In this document: piece by piece, positions 13,754 through 17,007 of the stretch
Numbering within the stretch: position 1 is the first letter of the stretch
How the letters are laid out: every line of letters starts with the position of its first letter
NCBI GenBank assembly: GCA_949747935.1
Contig: CATKHE010000181.1
Span: 1-17,007 of the forward strand
Direction of reading: 5' to 3'
Length of the DNA stretch: 17,007 nt
From: an uncultured Eubacteriales bacterium
GTDB taxonomy: Bacteria > Bacillota_A > Clostridia > Oscillospirales > Oscillospiraceae
Notes under the pieces: model-generated
Told to the model about the DNA's origin: nothing
Seen by the model: the letters and a program-made list of their open reading frames with translations, nothing else
Database searches by the model: none
Made by a program: the position numbers and the translations under genes

Positions 13754-14604
13754 ATCAAACATTTTCCCGCCGCCGGGAAAGGCTTCTGACCTACCGGGCC
13801 ATGCGGGAGGGGAAAATCACCTCCTCCCGGCGGACCAGATGCAGCGCTTGCGAGGAGGAGAGCCCCCAGCTGGAGTGGGACCGCAATTTGCAGGTCTGTC
13901 CCAGGTGCGGCTTTCATGCCCCCATCGGAGCCTACTACCGGCTGTCCAACATTTTGGACCCCGGCTCCTTTCAGGAACTGGAGGATAAGCTGTACCCCGC
14001 TGATCCCCTGGCCTTCCCCGGCTACCCGGAGAAGCTATCCGGTCTGGAGCAGTCCACCGGCCTGAAGGACGCCGCCGTGGCTGCCCTGGGCAGAATCGAA
14101 GGCCGCAGGGCGGTCTTCGCCGTGCTGGACAGCCGCTTCCTCATGGGCAGCATGGGCACGGCGGTGGGGGAGAAGGTCACCCGCGCCGCAGAGTACGCCC
14201 TCCGGAAGAAGCTGCCTCTGGTGGTCTTCTCCGCCAGCGGCGGGGCCCGGATGCAGGAGGGAATTTTCTCCCTGATGCAGATGGCAAAAACCGCCGCCGC
14301 CATTCAGCGGTTCCAGAGCGGAGGCGGGCTTTACATCTCCTGCCTCACCCATCCCACCACTGGCGGGGTAACGGCCAGCTTCGCCTCCCTTGGAGATATT
14401 ATGTTGGCCGAGCCCGGGGCCCTAATCGGATTTGCCGGGCCGCGGGTCATTGAGCAGACCATCAAGGAGCAGCTGCCCCAGGGCTTTCAGCGGGCCGAGC
14501 ACCTGCTGGACCACGGCTTCCTGGACCGGATTGTTCCCCGGAATGAGTGGCGGGCGGTGCTGTCCCAGCTGCTGACCCTCCACGAGAAGGGAGGACGCAC
14601 ATGA
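13750..14604 (+). CDS. accD: Acetyl-CoA carboxylase carboxyltransferase subunit beta
   Basis: A 284-residue subunit which with AccA moves the carboxyl group from biotin to acetyl-CoA. The N-terminal zinc ribbon has two CxxC pairs, CSAC (near 35) and CPRC (near 54). The crotonase-like carboxyltransferase core follows, with FSASGGARMQEGIFSLMQMA near 160-179 and THPTTGGVTASFA near 199, including the glycines that form the oxyanion pocket. The start is GTG 13750, overlapping the accC stop, with GGAGGGAG just upstream. The stop overlaps accA (ATGA), consistent with equal production of the two subunits. Confidence 0.95.
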   Translation: MNQTFSRRRERLLTYRAMREGKITSSRRTRCSACEEESPQLEWDRNLQVCPRCGFHAPIGAYYRLSNILDPGSFQELEDKLYPADPLAFPGYPEKLSGLEQSTGLKDAAVAALGRIEGRRAVFAVLDSRFLMGSMGTAVGEKVTRAAEYALRKKLPLVVFSASGGARMQEGIFSLMQMAKTAAAIQRFQSGGGLYISCLTHPTTGGVTASFASLGDIMLAEPGALIGFAGPRVIEQTIKEQLPQGFQRAEHLLDHGFLDRIVPRNEWRAVLSQLLTLHEKGGRT

Positions 14605-15425
14605 GCCGCTACAGCCCGGAGGAAAAGGTGAAAATCGCCCGCCACCCGGAACGCCCGGGCACAGCGGACTTTATTGACGCCCTGTTTACCGACTTTTTTG
14701 AGCAGCGGGGGGACCGCCTCTGCGGCGAGGATGGCAGTATTTTAGGGGGGATCGCCCGGTTCCACGGCCGGCCTGTCACGGTGATCGGCCACCGGAAGGG
14801 GAAAAACCTGGAGGAAAATCTCCGCTGCAACTTTGGGATGCCCTCCCCCGAGGGCTACCGGAAGGCACAGCGGCTGATGAGGCAGGCGGAGAAGTTCGGC
14901 CGGCCCATCATCACCTTCGTGGACACTCCGGGGGCCTACCCGGGGAAGGAGGCGGAGGAACGGGGCCAGGGGGAGGCCATTGCCCATACTTTGGCCCTGA
15001 TGAGCGCCCTGGAGGTGCCCATCATTGCCACCATCACCGGCGAGGGAGGCAGCGGCGGGGCACTGGCGCTGGCCGTGGCGAACCGGGTGCTCATGCTGGA
15101 GCACGCGGTCTACTCCGTCCTCTCCCCCGAGGGCTTCGCCTCCATCCTGTGGAAGGACTCCGCTCGGGCCGGGGAGGCCTGCGGCGTGATGAAGCTCACC
15201 GCCCAGGACCTGCGCCGGGACGGCATCGTTCAAGGGGTGCTGCGGGAGCCCGAGGGGGGCGCCCACACCGACTGGCAGGCCATTTTTCGCACGGTGGACG
15301 CTGCGCTGACCAAGGAGCTGGCCGCTCTGGATAAGCTGAGGGGGCCCGTCCTGGCCCGGCAGAGATACGATATGTTCCGCACCATGGGGCAGAATCTGGC
15401 CCCGGCGGAGAGGGGGGAACCATGA
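14601..15425 (+). CDS. accA: Acetyl-CoA carboxylase carboxyltransferase subunit alpha
   Basis: A 274-residue partner of AccD. Landmarks are ARHPERPGTADFID at the start, FFEQRGDRL near 30, the acyl-CoA fold segment FVDTPGAYPGKEAEERGQGE near 110-129, and ITGEGGSGGALALAVANRV near 150. It is shorter than the E. coli AccA (319), lacking part of the N-terminal helical region, as is common in Firmicutes. ATG 14601 is preceded by GGGAGGA; an upstream in-frame ATG at 14547 lies inside accD and lacks support. Both ends overlap neighbours by 4 bases, so it is translationally coupled with accD and fabH. Confidence 0.95.
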   Translation: MSRYSPEEKVKIARHPERPGTADFIDALFTDFFEQRGDRLCGEDGSILGGIARFHGRPVTVIGHRKGKNLEENLRCNFGMPSPEGYRKAQRLMRQAEKFGRPIITFVDTPGAYPGKEAEERGQGEAIAHTLALMSALEVPIIATITGEGGSGGALALAVANRVLMLEHAVYSVLSPEGFASILWKDSARAGEACGVMKLTAQDLRRDGIVQGVLREPEGGAHTDWQAIFRTVDAALTKELAALDKLRGPVLARQRYDMFRTMGQNLAPAERGEP

Positions 15426-16363
15426 GCGCGCCCCAAATTTTAGCCACCGGCCGGTGCCTGCCGGCTCGGGTGGTGACAAATGAGGAGCTGAGCGGTCAGG
15501 TGGATACCAGCGACGAGTGGGTGTTCAGCCGCACTGGAATCCATCAGCGGCGCTTCTGCACGTCGGAGACCGGACTTGATCTGGCCCTGTCTGCGGCCCG
15601 TCAGGCCATGGGCCGGGCAGGGGTGACCGCGGCGGATGTCGGGGTGTGCCTGGTGGCTACCTTCACCCCCGACCACGCCAGCCCCCCCCCCGCCTGTCTG
15701 CTCCAGCGGGAGCTGGGACTGGGGGAGGACACCCTCTGTTTCGACCTGAACGCCGCCTGCGCCGGTTTTTTGTACGGTCTGAAAACCGCCCACGCTCTGC
15801 TCTGCGATGCCTCCCGGCCCTGCGCTCTGGTGGTGGGAGCGGAGGTCATCAGCCGTGTGATGGACCACACCGACCGCAACACCTGCGTCCTCTTCGGGGA
15901 CGGGGCGGGGGCGGCGGTAATCCGGCGGGACGAGTCCCGCATCTGGCACACCGTCTTTGGCTCTCGGGGAGACCCGGACAGCATCCGGGTCCAGGGGCCG
16001 GGGCCTGTTCCCTCCGCCATCCATATGGACGGAAAGGCGGTATTCCGCTTTGCCGTGGAGGTGGTGGAGAAGTCCCTCCGCCAGCTTTTAGAGGCGGAGG
16101 GACTGGCCAGCGTCAACGACCTGGACCTGGTGGTCTGCCACCAGGCCAACGCCCGGATCATCGACTTTGTGGCCAAGCGACTGGGAGCCCGGGAGGGCCT
16201 GTTTTTCAAAAACATGGACCGCTACGGCAATACCTCCGCCGCCAGCATCCCCATCGCCCTGGACGAGCTGGTCGAGTGCGGACAGCTCAAGCCCGGCATG
16301 CGGATCGTGACCGTGGGCTTCGGCAGCGGTCTCACCTGGGCCGGGGCGCTGCTGCGGTGGTAG
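15422..16363 (+). CDS. fabH: Beta-ketoacyl-ACP synthase III
   Basis: A 313-residue thiolase-fold enzyme that condenses an acyl-CoA with malonyl-ACP to start fatty-acid chains. The Cys-His-Asn triad is complete: Cys113 in NAACAGFLYG, His240 in VCHQANARI and Asn270 in YGNTSAASIPIA. The N-terminal DTSDEWVFSRTGI block and the C-terminal GFGSGLTWAG are typical. The ATG overlaps the accA stop, with GGGGGGAA upstream. Ten consecutive C (15682-15691) encode the Pro-Pro-Pro stretch near residue 87-90, a possible slippage site. Whether the enzyme prefers acetyl-CoA or branched primers cannot be told from sequence alone. Confidence 0.95.
   Translation: MSAPQILATGRCLPARVVTNEELSGQVDTSDEWVFSRTGIHQRRFCTSETGLDLALSAARQAMGRAGVTAADVGVCLVATFTPDHASPPPACLLQRELGLGEDTLCFDLNAACAGFLYGLKTAHALLCDASRPCALVVGAEVISRVMDHTDRNTCVLFGDGAGAAVIRRDESRIWHTVFGSRGDPDSIRVQGPGPVPSAIHMDGKAVFRFAVEVVEKSLRQLLEAEGLASVNDLDLVVCHQANARIIDFVAKRLGAREGLFFKNMDRYGNTSAASIPIALDELVECGQLKPGMRIVTVGFGSGLTWAGALLRW
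15682..15691. repeat. Ten-C homopolymer run inside fabH
   Basis: A mononucleotide run of ten C within the coding frame. Slippage by one base would break FabH about 90 residues in. Confidence 0.8.
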
Positions 16364-16371
16364 GGGAAATT

Positions 16372-16396
16372 GTAGGGGCGCACATTGTGCGCCCGC
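16372..16396 (+). repeat. REP-like palindromic repeat, first copy
   Basis: A 25-base unit starting GTAGGGG with a perfect stem GGGCGCAC/GTGCGCCC around ATT (bases 16378-16396 give the hairpin and tail). Units of this style (GTAGGGGCG...CGCCCG) are, from memory, scattered between genes in Oscillospiraceae genomes. It lies 8 bases after the fabH stop. Confidence 0.65.
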
Positions 16397-16415
16397 AAGG
16401 ATAAAAGGCTTACCA

Positions 16416-16440
16416 GCGGGCGTACGATGTCTGTCCCTGC
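16416..16440 (-). repeat. REP-like repeat, second copy in inverted orientation
   Basis: Read on the minus strand this 25-base unit matches the first copy at 19 of 25 positions and shares the CGCCCGC end exactly. The two copies face each other with 19 bases between, as in paired REP elements. This copy is more decayed, with a weaker internal stem. Confidence 0.6.
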
Positions 16441-16476
16441 ATAGACATTGTGCCATTCAATAAGGAGTGGGAAACC

Positions 16477-17007
16477 ATGAAATTAAACGAAATCCTTAGG
16501 ACCGAGTTCCCCATTATCCAGGGCGGCATGGCCAACATCGCCACCGGCGAATTTGCCGCCGCTGTGTCCAATGCCGGAGCTCTTGGCCTCATCGGCGCGG
16601 GAGGGATGGATGCGGAAACCCTGCGGGAGCACATCCACCGATGCCGGGAGCTGACCGACAAGCCCTTCGGGGTGAACATCATGCTGATGAACCCCGCCGC
16701 CGCTGAGATGGCCCAGGTGGTTATCGAGGAGGGCGTGAAGGTGGTCACCACTGGGGCGGGGGTGCCCAGTCAGTTCGTTCCCGCCTGGAAGGAAGCGGGC
16801 GTCAAGATCTTCCCTGTGGTCTCGGCCACCACTCTGGTCCGCCGCCTGGAGCCCCTGGGGGTGGACGGCTTTATCGCCGAGGGTACCGAATCCGGCGGCC
16901 ACGCGGGCGAGCTGACCACCATGGCCCTGGTGCCCCAGGTCTGTGAGGTCACCGATCTGCCAGTGATTGCCGCCGGCGGCATCGCCAGCGGGAAGCAGCT
17001 GGCCGCC
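16477..17007 (+). CDS. fabK: Enoyl-ACP reductase II, FMN type (cut by window edge)
   Basis: The first 177 residues of an FMN-dependent TIM-barrel enzyme of the FabK / nitronate monooxygenase family. FabK reduces the double bond of enoyl-ACP, the last step of each elongation cycle, in place of FabI. The start EFPIIQGGMANIATGEFAAA and the block GLIGAGGMDAETL are typical, as are FGVNIMLMNP and DGFIAEGTESGGHAGELTTM near 140-159, with the conserved His. The context in a fatty-acid operon favours FabK over a nitronate monooxygenase. ATG 16477 has AAGGAG 9 bases upstream. The right edge cuts the gene after AAGGIASGKQLAA, so the substrate-binding C-terminal half is not seen. FabK-bearing organisms are typically insensitive to FabI-directed inhibitors such as triclosan; that is family knowledge. 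Confidence 0.9.
   Translation, partial: MKLNEILRTEFPIIQGGMANIATGEFAAAVSNAGALGLIGAGGMDAETLREHIHRCRELTDKPFGVNIMLMNPAAAEMAQVVIEEGVKVVTTGAGVPSQFVPAWKEAGVKIFPVVSATTLVRRLEPLGVDGFIAEGTESGGHAGELTTMALVPQVCEVTDLPVIAAGGIASGKQLAA

Noticed and set aside
14742..15479. Minus-strand frame opposite accA and the start of fabH
   Set aside because: Shadow frame crossing a gene boundary of two certain genes.
15646..16404. Plus-strand frame of 252 codons in another phase of fabH
   Set aside because: Pro/Arg/Gly-rich low-complexity shadow; fabH with its full catalytic triad uses the other frame.
1..17007. CRISPR array, prophage, rRNA or tRNA genes
   Set aside because: I looked for regularly spaced repeats, phage structural genes and tRNA-like folds and saw none.

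Overview
The window looks like a chromosomal segment of a GC-rich Clostridia member. An Oscillospiraceae-type gut anaerobe (Flavonifractor, Lawsonibacter or Oscillibacter relative) is my inference. It rests on strong AGGAGG-type ribosome sites, a DUF5058/LysR pair, hybrid histidine kinases with GAF or Cache sensors, and a type II fatty-acid operon ordered acpP-accB-accC-accD-accA-fabH-fabK. No rRNA, tRNA or CRISPR array was seen.

Left part (1-3804). The window opens inside an ABC-F ATPase on the minus strand, cut by the left edge. A 298-base spacer with a hairpin separates it from a small serine recombinase on the plus strand. Next to the recombinase, on the minus strand, is a broken gene. 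It keeps only the first 36 or so codons of what looks like the usual partner of DUF5058 membrane proteins, then runs in frame into 14 codons resembling a zinc alcohol dehydrogenase. The intact DUF5058 gene lies just upstream of the remnant. A LysR-type regulator is divergent from it, with a perfect palindrome over the LysR promoter.

Middle part (3805-11512). A good promoter (TTGACG-17-TATTAT) precedes a four-gene signalling operon: a soluble GAF/PAS hybrid histidine kinase, a membrane Cache-type hybrid histidine kinase, a Cache-HAMP chemoreceptor and a lipoprotein with an FMN-binding domain. The two kinases overlap by 4 bases, as do the chemoreceptor and the lipoprotein. A bulged GC-rich hairpin lies between the second kinase and the chemoreceptor. 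Two hairpins, one a perfect 15-bp stem, close the operon. I read this as a possible sensory module for redox or a small molecule at the cell surface. It lacks its own DNA-binding output protein.

Right part (11513-17007). A consensus promoter (TTGACA-16-TATAAT) followed at once by a perfect 26-base palindrome drives the fatty-acid operon. acpP makes the acyl carrier, accB/C/D/A make malonyl-CoA, fabH starts the chain, and fabK (cut by the right edge) is the FMN-type enoyl reductase. Genes from accC to fabH overlap by 4 bases each. Two odd features are a run of ten C inside fabH and an inverted pair of REP-like repeats between fabH and fabK.
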